A stretch of DNA of 64,000 bases from Blastococcus sp. TF02A-30. Its GTDB lineage: Bacteria > Actinomycetota > Actinomycetes > Mycobacteriales > Geodermatophilaceae. The stretch covers positions 1-64,000 of the forward strand of contig NZ_QOHJ01000007.1 in assembly GCF_003319185.1 (NCBI RefSeq), written 5' to 3'. Position 1 is the stretch's first letter, and the number at the start of each line of letters is the position of its first letter. Made by a program: the position numbers and the translations under genes. The notes beneath the pieces are model-generated. The model made no database searches. It had not been told where the DNA came from and saw nothing but the letters and a program-made list of their open reading frames with translations. Below are positions 14,605 through 23,387 of the stretch, in pieces.

Positions 14605-14813
14605 ACCACGTGCCGCCGTCTCCGGGGACCGTGGCGGTCCGGCGTGCCAGAACAACGGCCCCCGTCTGCAAGCGCGTCCCGACACCGTCCCGGGGGTCCT
14701 GATCAAGGATCGACAGCAACCCGCCGACCGGTCGTGGCAAACGTATCTTGGTCGTTCTTTGGACATTTTATCCGCACGGGTTGACCAGACTTGTCGGCTG
14801 ACCTGCGCTTTTG

Positions 14814-14886
14814 CTCCCCCGACTGGACTTGAACCAGTAACCCTGCGATTAACAGTCGCATGCTCTGCCAATTGAGCTACGGGGGA
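14814..14886 (-). tRNA. tRNA-Asn (GTT anticodon)
   Basis: The 73-base cloverleaf has acceptor TCCCCCG/CGGGGGA, D-arm AGCTCAATTGGCAGAGC, anticodon loop reading CTGTTAA with anticodon GTT, and T-arm GGTTCAAGTCC. No CCA is encoded. Its 3' end points toward the integrase, making it the likely attachment site of the island. Confidence 0.97.
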
Positions 14887-15028
14887 TGAGCGGGCGCGAG
14901 CACCCGCTGGCCCGACGAGAGTACCCCACCGGTCGTCCCGCTCCGCGGCCCCCTCGGCCGTGTCACGAGCGATCAGCACCACAGGTAGCGTGGTTTCCCG
15001 TCCTGCTCCCCGCCTGCTGGAGGTCCCC

Positions 15029-15238
15029 GTGGCGAAGCTGTCGTTCCTCGCCGGTTTCGGCGCCGGTTACGTCCTGGGCTCGCGGGCCGGGCGTGAGCGC
15101 TACGAGCAGATCCGCCGCGCGTGGGAGCACGCCAAGGACGACCCGCGCCTGCAGAGCATCGCCGGGATGGCCCAGGCCCGCGCCGACGACGCGCTCTCCT
15201 CGATCCGCGCCCGCATGGGCACCGAGACCCCGCGCTGA
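15029..15238 (+). CDS. Small YtxH-like membrane-associated protein
   Basis: The 69-residue product begins AKLSFLAGFGAGYVLGSRAGRERYEQI, a short glycine-rich hydrophobic segment followed by a basic amphipathic helix. This pattern is widespread in actinobacteria and resembles YtxH/general-stress proteins. GTG at 15029 has a GGAGG site six bases upstream; a longer frame lacks support. It is the first core-genome gene on the far side of tRNA-Asn. Function unknown. Confidence 0.72.
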   Translation: MAKLSFLAGFGAGYVLGSRAGRERYEQIRRAWEHAKDDPRLQSIAGMAQARADDALSSIRARMGTETPR

Positions 15239-15248
15239 TCCTGCCGAT

Positions 15249-15800
15249 CTAGGGCTGGTCGCCGTCCACGAGCGCGGCCAGCTCCGCCCGTGCCGCCTCG
15301 CGGGCAGCCGGGTCGCCGCGGTCGGCGTCGTCGTCGAAGACGACGGTCCACTCCCGCGCGGCCTGGCCGGGGATCCGGCGGGCGACCAGCAGCGCCCCTC
15401 CCCCGCCGGGCAGGGCGGTGCGGCGGCTGTCGAGCACCGTCGCGTCCACCCGCTTGCGGACGACGTCGGGCAGGTTGCCGGCCTCGGCCAGCACGTAGCG
15501 GCGCACCTCGCCGCGGGCCTGCACCCCCGGCTCCACGTCGACCAGCGGCGTGACGGCGAACGTGCCACCAGCACCCGCCGCCGACCACCGGGCGTGGCCG
15601 ACCTCGTGCCACGGCTGGACGCCGGCCGCGAGCGCCGGCCCCACCAGCCGCAGCCCCCGGGAGGTGGCCACCAGCCACCCCTCGTCGCCGACCAGCGCAC
15701 CCCAGGCGAGCACCCGCTCGTCGGGATCGGCCGACACCGCCGCGCGCACCGGATCCGGCGGCCGCGCGAACCGGCGGCGCACCGCGTCGACCACGCTCAT
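15249..15800 (-). CDS. Conserved hypothetical protein downstream of dnaG
   Basis: The 183-residue soluble protein has an antiparallel beta-rich N-terminal half (VLAWGALVGDEGWLVATSRG, GLRLVGPALAAGVQPWHEV) that suggests a pleckstrin-homology-like fold, and an acidic C-terminus. Its ATG at 15800 overlaps the dnaG stop, so it is co-expressed with primase. Function is unknown. The stop is TAG. Confidence 0.7.
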   Translation of the reverse strand: MSVVDAVRRRFARPPDPVRAAVSADPDERVLAWGALVGDEGWLVATSRGLRLVGPALAAGVQPWHEVGHARWSAAGAGGTFAVTPLVDVEPGVQARGEVRRYVLAEAGNLPDVVRKRVDATVLDSRRTALPGGGGALLVARRIPGQAAREWTVVFDDDADRGDPAAREAARAELAALVDGDQP

Positions 15801-17680
15801 CCGAGGCCGCCCAGCGCCCGCTTGCGCAGCGAGATGGCGAGCTGCTCGAGGTCCATCAGCTGCTTGAACGCCTTCATGTACTCGTCTGCTGCCTCCACCG
15901 GGTTCATCCGCTGCAGCCGGCCCTTGAGCGCGGCGATCTCGCGCACGGTGGCCATCTCCTGCAGCCGGGCGAGGACGGCGGTGACGTAGCCGGCGTCGGC
16001 CTCGCCCACCGAGCGCAGCGGCTCGACGGCCAGCGCGGTCAGCTGGGTCCGGGCGCTCTCCCGGTCGCACTGCTCGGCCACGAGGTCCAGCCACGCAGGC
16101 CCGGTGACCGTCGCGGCCGCCGCTCCCCCGGTGGCCGCGACCGCCGCAGCGACCGCGGCGTAGTCGGGATCCGTGTACGCCGCGGGCGGCACGGCGTCGA
16201 ACGCCGGGCCGGCGAGCTCGGGCACCTGCAGGGCGGCCTTGACCGCCTCCCGCTCGACCGCGATCGCAGCGTCGTCCGGCGTGCGCTGCGGTGGCCGCGG
16301 CCGGCGACCGCGGGACTGCTGCCCGGTGTCACCGGTGTGCCGGCGCACCCGCTCCAGCACCTCGGACTCGTCGGTGTTGCCGATCAGGCCGGCCAGCCGG
16401 CGGGCGTAGGCCGGGCGCAGTGCGTGGTCCTTGATCTGGGCGAGCAGCGGCGCGGTCTTCTCCAGCGCGGCCACCCGCCCCTCGACGGTGTCGAGGTCGT
16501 AGTCGGCCAGCGTCGTCTTCAGCACGAACTCGATCAGCGGCGAGCGGCGCGCGATGAGGTCGCGGACGGCGGCGTCGCCGTGCTCCTGGCGCAGCTCGCA
16601 GGGGTCGCGGCCGTCGGGCTCCACGGCGACGAAGGTCTGCGCGACGAAGCGCTGGTCCTCCTTGAACGTCTTCATCGCCGCCGCCTGGCCGGCCGCGTCG
16701 CCGTCGAAGGTGTAGATCACCTCGCCGCGGAACTCGTCCTGGTCCATGAGCAGCCGGCGCAGCACGCTGATGTGCTCGCCGCCGAACGCCGTCCCGCACG
16801 AGGCGACCGCGGTGGTGACGCCGGCCAGGTGGCAGGCCATGACGTCGGTGTAGCCCTCGACGACCACCGCCTGGTGGCGCTTGGCGATGTCGCGCTTGGC
16901 CCGCTCGATGCCGTAGAGGACGGTGCTCTTCTTGTAGAGCGGGGTCTCCGGGGTGTTGAGGTACTTCGGCCCCGGGTCGTCGTCCATGAGCTTGCGGGCG
17001 CCGAAGCCGATCACGTCGCCGGTGATGTCGCGGATCGGCCAGGTGAGCCGGCGGTGGAAGCGGTCGATGAGCGTGCCGCGGGAGGATTCCTTCGCCAGCC
17101 CGGCGGTGACCAGCTCGTTCTGGGTGAAGCCCTTGGCCCGCAGGTGCCGGGTGAGGGTGTCCCAGCCGCCGGGCGCGAAGCCGCAGCCGAAGTCCAGCGC
17201 CACCTGCCGGTCGAAGCCGCGCTCGGCGAGGAACTGCCGCGCCGGCGCCGCCTCGGGGCTGCCGAGCTGCTCGGCGAAGAACGCCTCCGCGGCGGTGTTG
17301 GCGGCGACCAGCCGGGCCCGCTGCCCCACCGACGCCCGGTCGGGGCCGGCGGTGGGGCGGCCGCCGTCGTCCTCGTACTTGAGCTCGATGTTCGCCCGGT
17401 TGGCCAGGTACTCGACCGCCTCCGAGAACGACAGGTGGTCGATCTGCTGGACGAAGGAGATGACGTCGCCGCCGACCCCGCACCCGAAGCAGTGGAAGAG
17501 GTTGCGCGACGGGGTCACCTGGAACGACGGCGACTTCTCGTCGTGGAACGGGCACAGCCCCTTGAGGCTGCCACCGCCGGCGCGCTTGAGCTGCAGGTGC
17601 TCGCCGACGATCTCGTCGATCCGGCTGCGCTCGCGCACCAGCGCGATGTCGGCCGCCCGGATGCGTCCCCGGCCGGCCAT
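15797..17680 (-). CDS. dnaG: DNA primase
   Basis: Primase makes RNA primers for chromosome replication. The 627-residue protein has the CHC2 zinc finger (CPFHDEKSPSF ... FHCFGCGVGGD, residues ~40-65), the catalytic core, the TOPRIM motif VVVEGYTDVMACH, and DGDAAG for metal binding. It ends in a helical C-terminal region that would contact DnaB. Length matches actinobacterial DnaG. The ATG at 17680 overlaps the stop of the preceding gene. Confidence 0.97.
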   Translation of the reverse strand: MAGRGRIRAADIALVRERSRIDEIVGEHLQLKRAGGGSLKGLCPFHDEKSPSFQVTPSRNLFHCFGCGVGGDVISFVQQIDHLSFSEAVEYLANRANIELKYEDDGGRPTAGPDRASVGQRARLVAANTAAEAFFAEQLGSPEAAPARQFLAERGFDRQVALDFGCGFAPGGWDTLTRHLRAKGFTQNELVTAGLAKESSRGTLIDRFHRRLTWPIRDITGDVIGFGARKLMDDDPGPKYLNTPETPLYKKSTVLYGIERAKRDIAKRHQAVVVEGYTDVMACHLAGVTTAVASCGTAFGGEHISVLRRLLMDQDEFRGEVIYTFDGDAAGQAAAMKTFKEDQRFVAQTFVAVEPDGRDPCELRQEHGDAAVRDLIARRSPLIEFVLKTTLADYDLDTVEGRVAALEKTAPLLAQIKDHALRPAYARRLAGLIGNTDESEVLERVRRHTGDTGQQSRGRRPRPPQRTPDDAAIAVEREAVKAALQVPELAGPAFDAVPPAAYTDPDYAAVAAAVAATGGAAAATVTGPAWLDLVAEQCDRESARTQLTALAVEPLRSVGEADAGYVTAVLARLQEMATVREIAALKGRLQRMNPVEAADEYMKAFKQLMDLEQLAISLRKRALGGLG

Positions 17681-18189
17681 CAGGTGCTCCCCCCGGCCAC
17701 GGCGGCGGAGACGCCCGCGGCGGCCGCCGCCTGGTTGCGACGACCGACGACGAGGTCGAGCCACATGAGGAAGACCTGCTCGTCGAGCGGCAGCGAGTCG
17801 TCGGCGCTCAGCGTCGGGCGGGGCGACCAGCCACCGGTCGTCCCGCTCTGCGCCACCTGCCGGCCGTCGACCAGGTAGCGGTGGGTGCCCTTCCACCAGG
17901 AGCTCGACAGCACCTGCACCGTGCGGCCCGGCAGCTGCACCTCCCAGGAGTCCTTCCACCACGACGTCTGGCGCGCCTGCAGGCGGACGGCGTCCTCCGG
18001 TTCGCTCTCCCACCGCGCGGTCAGCACGCCCTTGCGCTTGCCGTACTCCCACCGCCGTTCGCCGACCACCGCGGTGGCCTGCTCCTTCCAGTTCGACGCC
18101 TGGAGGGTCGCCACCAGCACGCCGTCCCGCAGCACGGGCAGCACCCGCTTCGGCGCGCCGGCGGTGCCGACCTTGCCCAGCTCGAGCAC
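17680..18189 (-). CDS. Hypothetical Trp-rich beta protein upstream of dnaG
   Basis: The 169-residue protein is rich in tryptophan (SNWKEQ, TSWWKDSWEVQL, SSWWKGTHRYLV) and in alternating beta patterns, with a helical Ala-rich C-terminus. Such composition is compatible with a LURP-one/scramblase-like barrel, but no diagnostic motif is visible. GTG at 18189 has GGAGGGGG ahead of it. Its stop overlaps the dnaG start (ATGA). Function unknown. Confidence 0.68.
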   Translation of the reverse strand: MLELGKVGTAGAPKRVLPVLRDGVLVATLQASNWKEQATAVVGERRWEYGKRKGVLTARWESEPEDAVRLQARQTSWWKDSWEVQLPGRTVQVLSSSWWKGTHRYLVDGRQVAQSGTTGGWSPRPTLSADDSLPLDEQVFLMWLDLVVGRRNQAAAAAGVSAAVAGGST

Positions 18190-18199
18190 GTCCCCCTCC

Positions 18200-18829
18200 T
18201 CAGCCGATCCCCGGAGCGCCGGCGACGCTCTCGCCGGTCGCGCGGTAGAGCAGGTAGGCCGCCGTCTCGCGGAGGATGTAGCGGAACTGCGTCGCACGGG
18301 TCTGCACCGCGGGGCCCTGGCGGGTGGGCGAGCTGCCGGCGTCGATGCCGGCGTCCTCGGCCATCCGCTCGGCCCGCATCGCGTGCCAGGGGTCGGTCAC
18401 CAGGACGGCGCTGGTCCAGCCGCGCTCGTCGAACGCCGCCGCCACGACCCGCATGCTCTCCAGCGTGTCGACCCCCTCGGGGACGGCGAGCAGCGCGTCG
18501 GCCGGGAGGCCGGCCTGGGCCAGGTAGTCGCGGCCGGCCTCGGCCTCGGTGAACGCGTCACCGGCCGCCTTGCCGCCCACGGTGACGACGACCGGTGCGA
18601 CGCCGTCCTCGTACAGGTCGATCGCGTGCTCCAGCCGGGCCTCGAAGATCGACGACGGGACGCCGTTGTACTGGGCCGAGCCGAGCACGACGATCGCGTC
18701 GGAGGCCGGGTGCGCGTCCTGCCGGGCGGTCCACCAGATGGCCAGCGCGGTGGTGGCCACCAGCAGCAGCGCGGCGAGCACGCCGGCGCCCACGACCCGT
18801 GCCACCAGGCTCCGCACACGCACCCCCAC
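18200..18829 (-). CDS. YdcF/SanA/ElyC family (DUF218) membrane protein
   Basis: After one N-terminal membrane helix (VVGAGVLAALLLVATTALAI), the 209-residue product has the DUF218 fold: DAIVVLGSAQYNG, RLEHAIDLYEDG, VVVTVGGKAAGDAFTEAE and VLVTDPWHAMRAERMAEDAG. E. coli relatives SanA and ElyC affect envelope integrity and vancomycin sensitivity. The domain should face outside. It is separated from ppdK by a hairpin. Confidence 0.88.
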   Translation of the reverse strand: MGVRVRSLVARVVGAGVLAALLLVATTALAIWWTARQDAHPASDAIVVLGSAQYNGVPSSIFEARLEHAIDLYEDGVAPVVVTVGGKAAGDAFTEAEAGRDYLAQAGLPADALLAVPEGVDTLESMRVVAAAFDERGWTSAVLVTDPWHAMRAERMAEDAGIDAGSSPTRQGPAVQTRATQFRYILRETAAYLLYRATGESVAGAPGIG

Positions 18830-18841
18830 GCGTCATGGGTA

Positions 18842-18863
18842 CCACGCGCCGCCGACGGCGTGG
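18842..18863 (-). terminator. Hairpin after ppdK
   Basis: CCACGC and GCGTGG arms with additional CCG/CGG pairing lie 24-45 bases past the ppdK stop at 18887. Short and without a U-tract, so moderate support only. Confidence 0.45.
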
Positions 18864-18886
18864 GACGCCTGGGGACGCTGCGTCGC

Positions 18887-21595
18887 TCACCCCCCGGCGC
18901 GCTCGGCTCCCAGCGCCGCACGACCGGCCTCCAGCCGGGCCACCGGCACCCGGAACGGCGAGCAGGACACGTAGTCCAGGCCCACCTCGTGGAAGAAGTG
19001 CACGGAGTCCGGGTCGCCGCCGTGCTCGCCGCAGACGCCCAGCTTCAGGTCCGGACGGGCGGCGCGGCCGCCCTCGACGCCGAGCTCCACCAGCCGGCCG
19101 ACGCCGTCGCGGTCGAGCGACTCGAACGGCGAGACGCCGAAGATGCCCTTGTCCAGGTACTGGTGGAAGAACGCCGACTCGACGTCGTCGCGGGAGAAGC
19201 CCCACGTCATCTGGGTGAGGTCGTTGGTGCCGAAGGAGAAGAACTCGGCCGACTGGGCGATCTCCCCCGCCGTGAGGGCCGCGCGCGGGACCTCGATCAT
19301 CGTGCCGATCAGCGGGCGGACGTCGACGCCGTGCTGCTCCTGCACCTCGGTGATGACGCGGTCGGCCTCCTCACGGATGGCCTCCAGCTCCTGCACCGCG
19401 CCGACCAGCGGGATCATGATCTCCGGCCGCGGGTCGCCGCCGGCCGCCAGCCGCTCGCAGGCCGCCTCCACGATCGCCCGCACCTGCATCGCGAACAGCC
19501 CGGGCACCACCAGACCCAGCCGCACGCCGCGCAGACCCAGCATCGGGTTCTCCTCGTGCATGCGGCGGACCGCGGCCAGCAGCCGCAGCTGCCCCTCGTC
19601 GTGGTGTCCCTCCGCCTCGGCCACCGCCACGCGGACCGACAGCTCGGTCAGGTCCGGGAGGAACTCGTGCAGCGGCGGGTCGAGCAGCCGCACGGTGACC
19701 GGCAGCCCGTCCATCGCCTCGAAGATCTCCAGGAAGTCCTGCTTCTGCAGCGGCTCGAGCCCGTCGAGCGCCGCCTGCCGCTCGTCGTCGCCCTCTGCCA
19801 AGATCAGCTTCTCCACCAGCCGGCGGCGGTCGCCGAGGAACATGTGCTCGGTCCGGCACAGGCCGATCCCGCGGGCGCCGAAGCGGCGGGCGCGGGCGGC
19901 GTCCTCGGGGGTGTCGGCGTTGGTGCGCACGTCCAGCGTCCGCGTCTCGTCGGCGTGCGCGAGGATGCGGTGCACGCTGCGGACGAGGTCGTCGGCGTCG
20001 TCGGCGTCCGGGTCGATCTCGCCCTCGAAGTACCGGACCACCGAGGACGGCTCGACCGGCACCTCACCGAGCCAGACCCGGCCGGTGGACCCGTCGATCG
20101 AGATGACGTCGCCCTCCTCCACCACCGTCCCGCCGGGCGCGCTGAACCTCCGGTTCTTGGTGTCGACCTGCAGCTCCTCCGCGCCGCACACGCAGGTCTT
20201 GCCCATCCCCCGGGCGACGACGGCGGCGTGCGAGGTCTTGCCGCCGCGGCTGGTCAGCACCCCCTCGGCGGCGATCATCCCGGCCAGGTCGTCGGGGTTG
20301 GTCTCGCGCCGGACCAGCACCACCTTCTCGCCGCGGTCGGCCCACTTCACCGCCTCCTCCGCGGAGAAGACGGCTCTGCCCACCGCGGCGCCCGGTGAGG
20401 CGTTCATGCCCTGGGTCAGCTGCTGCGCGTCCCCGCCGGAGACGAACCGCGGGAACATCAGCTGGGCCAGCTGGTCGCCGGTCACCCGGCGGACCGCCTC
20501 GTCCATGTCGATGAGGCCCTCGTCGACCAGCTGTGTGGCGATCCGGAAGGCCGCGGCCGCCGTCCGCTTGCCCACGCGGGTCTGCAGCATCCAGAGCTTG
20601 TTGCGCTCGACGGTGAACTCGATGTCGCACAGGTCGCGGTAGTGCGCCTCCAGCCGGCTCATGATGCCGAGCAGCTCCTCGTAGGCGCCCTCGTCGATCT
20701 GCCGGAGGTCGGGCAGCGGCACCGTGTTGCGGATGCCCGCGACGACGTCCTCCCCCTGCGCGTTCTGCAGGTAGTCGCCGTAGACGCCCTGCTCCCCGCT
20801 CCCGGGGTCCCGGGTGAACGCCACCCCGGTGCCGGAGTCCATGCCGAGGTTGCCGAACACCATGGCGACGACGTTGACCGCGGTGCCGGCGTCGCTGGGG
20901 ATGCGCTCGCGGCGGCGGTAGAGGATGGCCCGCTCCGCGTTCCACGAGTCGAAGACGGCGTTGATCGCCAGGTCCATCTGCTCGCGCGGGTCCTGCGGGA
21001 AGTCCCGGCCGGTGTGCTCCCGGACGATGGCCTCGTAGCGGCCGACGACGTCGCGCAGGTGGTCGGCGTCGAGGTCGAGGTCGGACTCGGTGCCCTGCTC
21101 GGCCTTCACCGCGTCGAGGGCGTCGTCGAACAGCTCGCCGTCGATGCCCAGCACCGTCTTGCCGAACATCTGGATCAGCCGGCGGTAGGAGTCCCAGGCG
21201 AACCGGTCGCTGCCCGACTGCCGGGCCAGGCCCTCCACGGACGCGTCGTTGAGGCCGACGTTGAGGACGGTCTCCATCATCCCGGGCATCGACGCCGCCG
21301 CGCCGGAACGCACCGACACCAGCAGGGGGTCGGCCGGGTCGCCCAGCGTCTTGCCCATCGCCCGCTCGAGCGCGGCCAGGTGCTCGCTGACCTGGGCGTC
21401 GAGCTCCTCCGGCGTGCTGCCGTGCTCCAGGTAGAAGCGGCAGGCGTCGGTGGTGATCGTGAAGCCGGGCGGGACGGGCAGCCCCAGGTTGGTCATCTCG
21501 GCGAGGTTCGCGCCCTTGCCGCCGAGCAGGTCCTTCTGGTCCTTGCTGCCCTCGCTGAAGTCGTAGACCCACTTGGTGGGCGTGCTGCCGCTCAT
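18887..21595 (-). CDS. ppdK: Pyruvate, phosphate dikinase
   Basis: PPDK interconverts pyruvate + ATP + phosphate and PEP + AMP + PPi. The 902-residue protein begins WVYDFSEGSKDQKDLLGGKGANLAEM (ATP-grasp domain). The phospho-carrier histidine lies in the central swivelling domain (GGKTSHAAVVARGMGK), and the C-terminal PEP/pyruvate barrel contains FSFGTNDLTQ and CGEHGGDP. Full family length. It lies alone between a hairpin and a small membrane-protein gene and could serve gluconeogenic PEP supply. Confidence 0.97.
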   Translation of the reverse strand: MSGSTPTKWVYDFSEGSKDQKDLLGGKGANLAEMTNLGLPVPPGFTITTDACRFYLEHGSTPEELDAQVSEHLAALERAMGKTLGDPADPLLVSVRSGAAASMPGMMETVLNVGLNDASVEGLARQSGSDRFAWDSYRRLIQMFGKTVLGIDGELFDDALDAVKAEQGTESDLDLDADHLRDVVGRYEAIVREHTGRDFPQDPREQMDLAINAVFDSWNAERAILYRRRERIPSDAGTAVNVVAMVFGNLGMDSGTGVAFTRDPGSGEQGVYGDYLQNAQGEDVVAGIRNTVPLPDLRQIDEGAYEELLGIMSRLEAHYRDLCDIEFTVERNKLWMLQTRVGKRTAAAAFRIATQLVDEGLIDMDEAVRRVTGDQLAQLMFPRFVSGGDAQQLTQGMNASPGAAVGRAVFSAEEAVKWADRGEKVVLVRRETNPDDLAGMIAAEGVLTSRGGKTSHAAVVARGMGKTCVCGAEELQVDTKNRRFSAPGGTVVEEGDVISIDGSTGRVWLGEVPVEPSSVVRYFEGEIDPDADDADDLVRSVHRILAHADETRTLDVRTNADTPEDAARARRFGARGIGLCRTEHMFLGDRRRLVEKLILAEGDDERQAALDGLEPLQKQDFLEIFEAMDGLPVTVRLLDPPLHEFLPDLTELSVRVAVAEAEGHHDEGQLRLLAAVRRMHEENPMLGLRGVRLGLVVPGLFAMQVRAIVEAACERLAAGGDPRPEIMIPLVGAVQELEAIREEADRVITEVQEQHGVDVRPLIGTMIEVPRAALTAGEIAQSAEFFSFGTNDLTQMTWGFSRDDVESAFFHQYLDKGIFGVSPFESLDRDGVGRLVELGVEGGRAARPDLKLGVCGEHGGDPDSVHFFHEVGLDYVSCSPFRVPVARLEAGRAALGAERAGG

Positions 21596-21671
21596 CCCCG
21601 CACCTCCGCGCTCCGCCGACCCCCGTCCGGCGATCTTGTCGCAGCGGGACGGGCTCGGCCAGTGCGGGGCG

Positions 21672-22118
21672 TCAGCCGGCGAAGCCGCAGACCTTGGGGC
21701 CCTCTTCGGGGATCACGACCAGCTCGCTGGTGCCGCCGTCGGCCCAGCGCACGGTCACCCGGCGGGCGGCCTCGCCCTCATCCTCGTCGCGGACGACGGA
21801 GGTGATCTCGGCCGTGCCGCCGTCCCGCAGGTACTCCCCCGCGACGTCCTCGGGCTGCAGCCGGTCGCGCTCGGACTCGCAGAGCAGGCCGTGCGCGGTC
21901 TCGGTGTCGTCGGCGGCCAGCGCCCGGAGGAAGACGTCGGCGGCGTCGCGGGACTGGTCCTCGGCGCTGCCCTTGATCAGCGGCAGCGTGACCACCATGG
22001 CGACGGCGACGAGCACGATGCCGAGCAGGCCGAACACCACCCACCACTGCCGCTTCTGCGGCGGGGCGGTGTGCAGCGGCTCCGGGCCGTCGTCGTAGAG
22101 GAAGGGTCCCTGGGTCAT
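21672..22118 (-). CDS. Single-pass membrane protein, DUF4878-like extracytoplasmic domain
   Basis: The 148-residue product has a short cytoplasmic N-terminus, one membrane helix (WWVVFGLLGIVLVAVAMVV) and an external alpha/beta domain beginning SRDAADVFLRALAADDTETAHGLLC. This is the NTF2-like pattern of DUF4878-type lipoproteins and membrane proteins. Its start overlaps the dusB stop, so the two are co-transcribed. Function unknown. It resembles in design the protein at 26499-27143. Confidence 0.7.
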   Translation of the reverse strand: MTQGPFLYDDGPEPLHTAPPQKRQWWVVFGLLGIVLVAVAMVVTLPLIKGSAEDQSRDAADVFLRALAADDTETAHGLLCESERDRLQPEDVAGEYLRDGGTAEITSVVRDEDEGEAARRVTVRWADGGTSELVVIPEEGPKVCGFAG

Positions 22119-23275
22119 CCGCCGCTCGTCTCCAGCTCTGCGCCCACCGGGGGCCGGGGGTCGTCCCGGTCGGCCAGCCAGCCCTCGGGCAGCGCGACCG
22201 GCCGCGGCGTGCTGGTGCGCCCGCGCGGAGCCCCCAGGACGGCGACCGGGTAGGGCTGGTCGGGGATACCCGCCAGCAGGTCGGCCAGCTCGTCCAGGCC
22301 GCTCACCATCGCCAGCGCGCGGCGGACGTCACCGCCCACCGAGAAGCCCTTGAGGTACCAGGCCACGTGCTTGCGGAAGTCGGTGCAGCCGTGCAGCTCG
22401 CCCTGCTCCTCGCTCAGCAGCTCGGCGTGCCGGTGCATGACCGCGGCGACCTGGCGGAAGGTGGGCAGCGCGCGCTCGGTGCGGCCGGCGAAGGCCGCCG
22501 CGAGGTCGCCGAACAGCCACGGCCGGCCCAGGCAGCCCCGGCCGATGACGACGCCGGCGCACCCGGTCTGGGCGACCATGCGCAGCGCGTCGTCGGCCTC
22601 CCAGATGTCGCCGTTGCCGAGAACGGGGATGTCGACGGCCTCCACCAGGCGGGCGATCGGCGACCAGTCGGCGGTGCCGCTGTAGAGCTGGTCGGCGGTG
22701 CGCCCGTGCAGGGTGATCGCGGCGGCGCCCTCGTCCTGGGCGATCCGGCCGGCGTCGAGGTAGGTGACGTGGTCGTCGTCGATGCCGATGCGGGTCTTGA
22801 TGGTGACCGGCACGTCCTTCGCCGCGCGGACCGCCTCGCGGACGATGTTCCGCAGCAGCACGCGGTGCCACGGCAGCGCCGAGCCGCCGCCCTTGCGGGT
22901 CACCTTGGGCACCGGGCAGCCGAAGTTCAGGTCGATGTGGGCGGGCCGGGTGCCGGCGACGCCCTCGTCGACCAGCATCTCGACCGCGCGGCCCACGGTG
23001 GCCGGGTCGACGCCGTAGAGCTGGACGGAGAAGGCGTCCTTCTCGTCGGTCGTCGCGCGGATCATCCGCAGCGTCTTCTCGTTGCGCTCGACCAGCGCCC
23101 GCGTGGTGATCATCTCGCACACGTAGAGGCCGGCCCCGAACTCCCGGCACAGGGTGCGGAAGGCAGGGTTGGTGATACCGGCCATCGGCGCGAGGACGAC
23201 GGCGGGGTCGACGGTGAGCGCCCCGAGCCGCAGCGGCGGCAGGGCCGTCGTCGTCGGCTCGAGCGTGGCGGTCAC
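22115..23275 (-). CDS. dusB: tRNA-dihydrouridine synthase B
   Basis: Dus enzymes reduce uridines in tRNA D-loops using FMN and NADPH. The 386-residue TIM-barrel protein has LAPMAGITNPAFR at the N-terminus, DLNFGCPVPKVTRKGGGSAL with the catalytic cysteine, KTRIGID, TLHGRTADQLYSG and GNGDIW, then VVIGRGCLGRPW. The C-terminal helical tRNA-binding part follows. The ATG at 23275 precedes the glyS terminator region. Confidence 0.95.
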   Translation of the reverse strand: MTATLEPTTTALPPLRLGALTVDPAVVLAPMAGITNPAFRTLCREFGAGLYVCEMITTRALVERNEKTLRMIRATTDEKDAFSVQLYGVDPATVGRAVEMLVDEGVAGTRPAHIDLNFGCPVPKVTRKGGGSALPWHRVLLRNIVREAVRAAKDVPVTIKTRIGIDDDHVTYLDAGRIAQDEGAAAITLHGRTADQLYSGTADWSPIARLVEAVDIPVLGNGDIWEADDALRMVAQTGCAGVVIGRGCLGRPWLFGDLAAAFAGRTERALPTFRQVAAVMHRHAELLSEEQGELHGCTDFRKHVAWYLKGFSVGGDVRRALAMVSGLDELADLLAGIPDQPYPVAVLGAPRGRTSTPRPVALPEGWLADRDDPRPPVGAELETSGG

Positions 23276-23328
23276 GGCACCCAGGGTAGGCGGCGACGCC
23301 GGTCACCCTCGCCGTGTGCCACGCGACG

Positions 23329-23379
23329 GTGTGCGCCGAGGCCCGGTTCCCGGCGTCGGAACCGGGCCTCGGCGCACAC
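23329..23379 (-). terminator. 22-bp perfect hairpin downstream of glyS
   Basis: Arms of 22 bases (GTGTGCGCCGAGGCCCGGTT plus CC, and the exact complement) flank a 7-base loop, starting 9 bases past the glyS stop. It is one of the longest perfect hairpins in the window and lies between glyS and dusB. Confidence 0.85.
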
Positions 23380-23387
23380 GCTCCGGG

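Noticed and set aside
14520-14813. Second copy of the tRNA-Asn 3' end as an att repeat
   Set aside because: None was visible by eye in the window; the left boundary is probably outside it.
16337-17878. 513-codon open frame antisense to dnaG
   Set aside because: Long antisense frames are expected at this GC content; it has no ribosome site or recognisable domain while the opposite strand is clearly dnaG.
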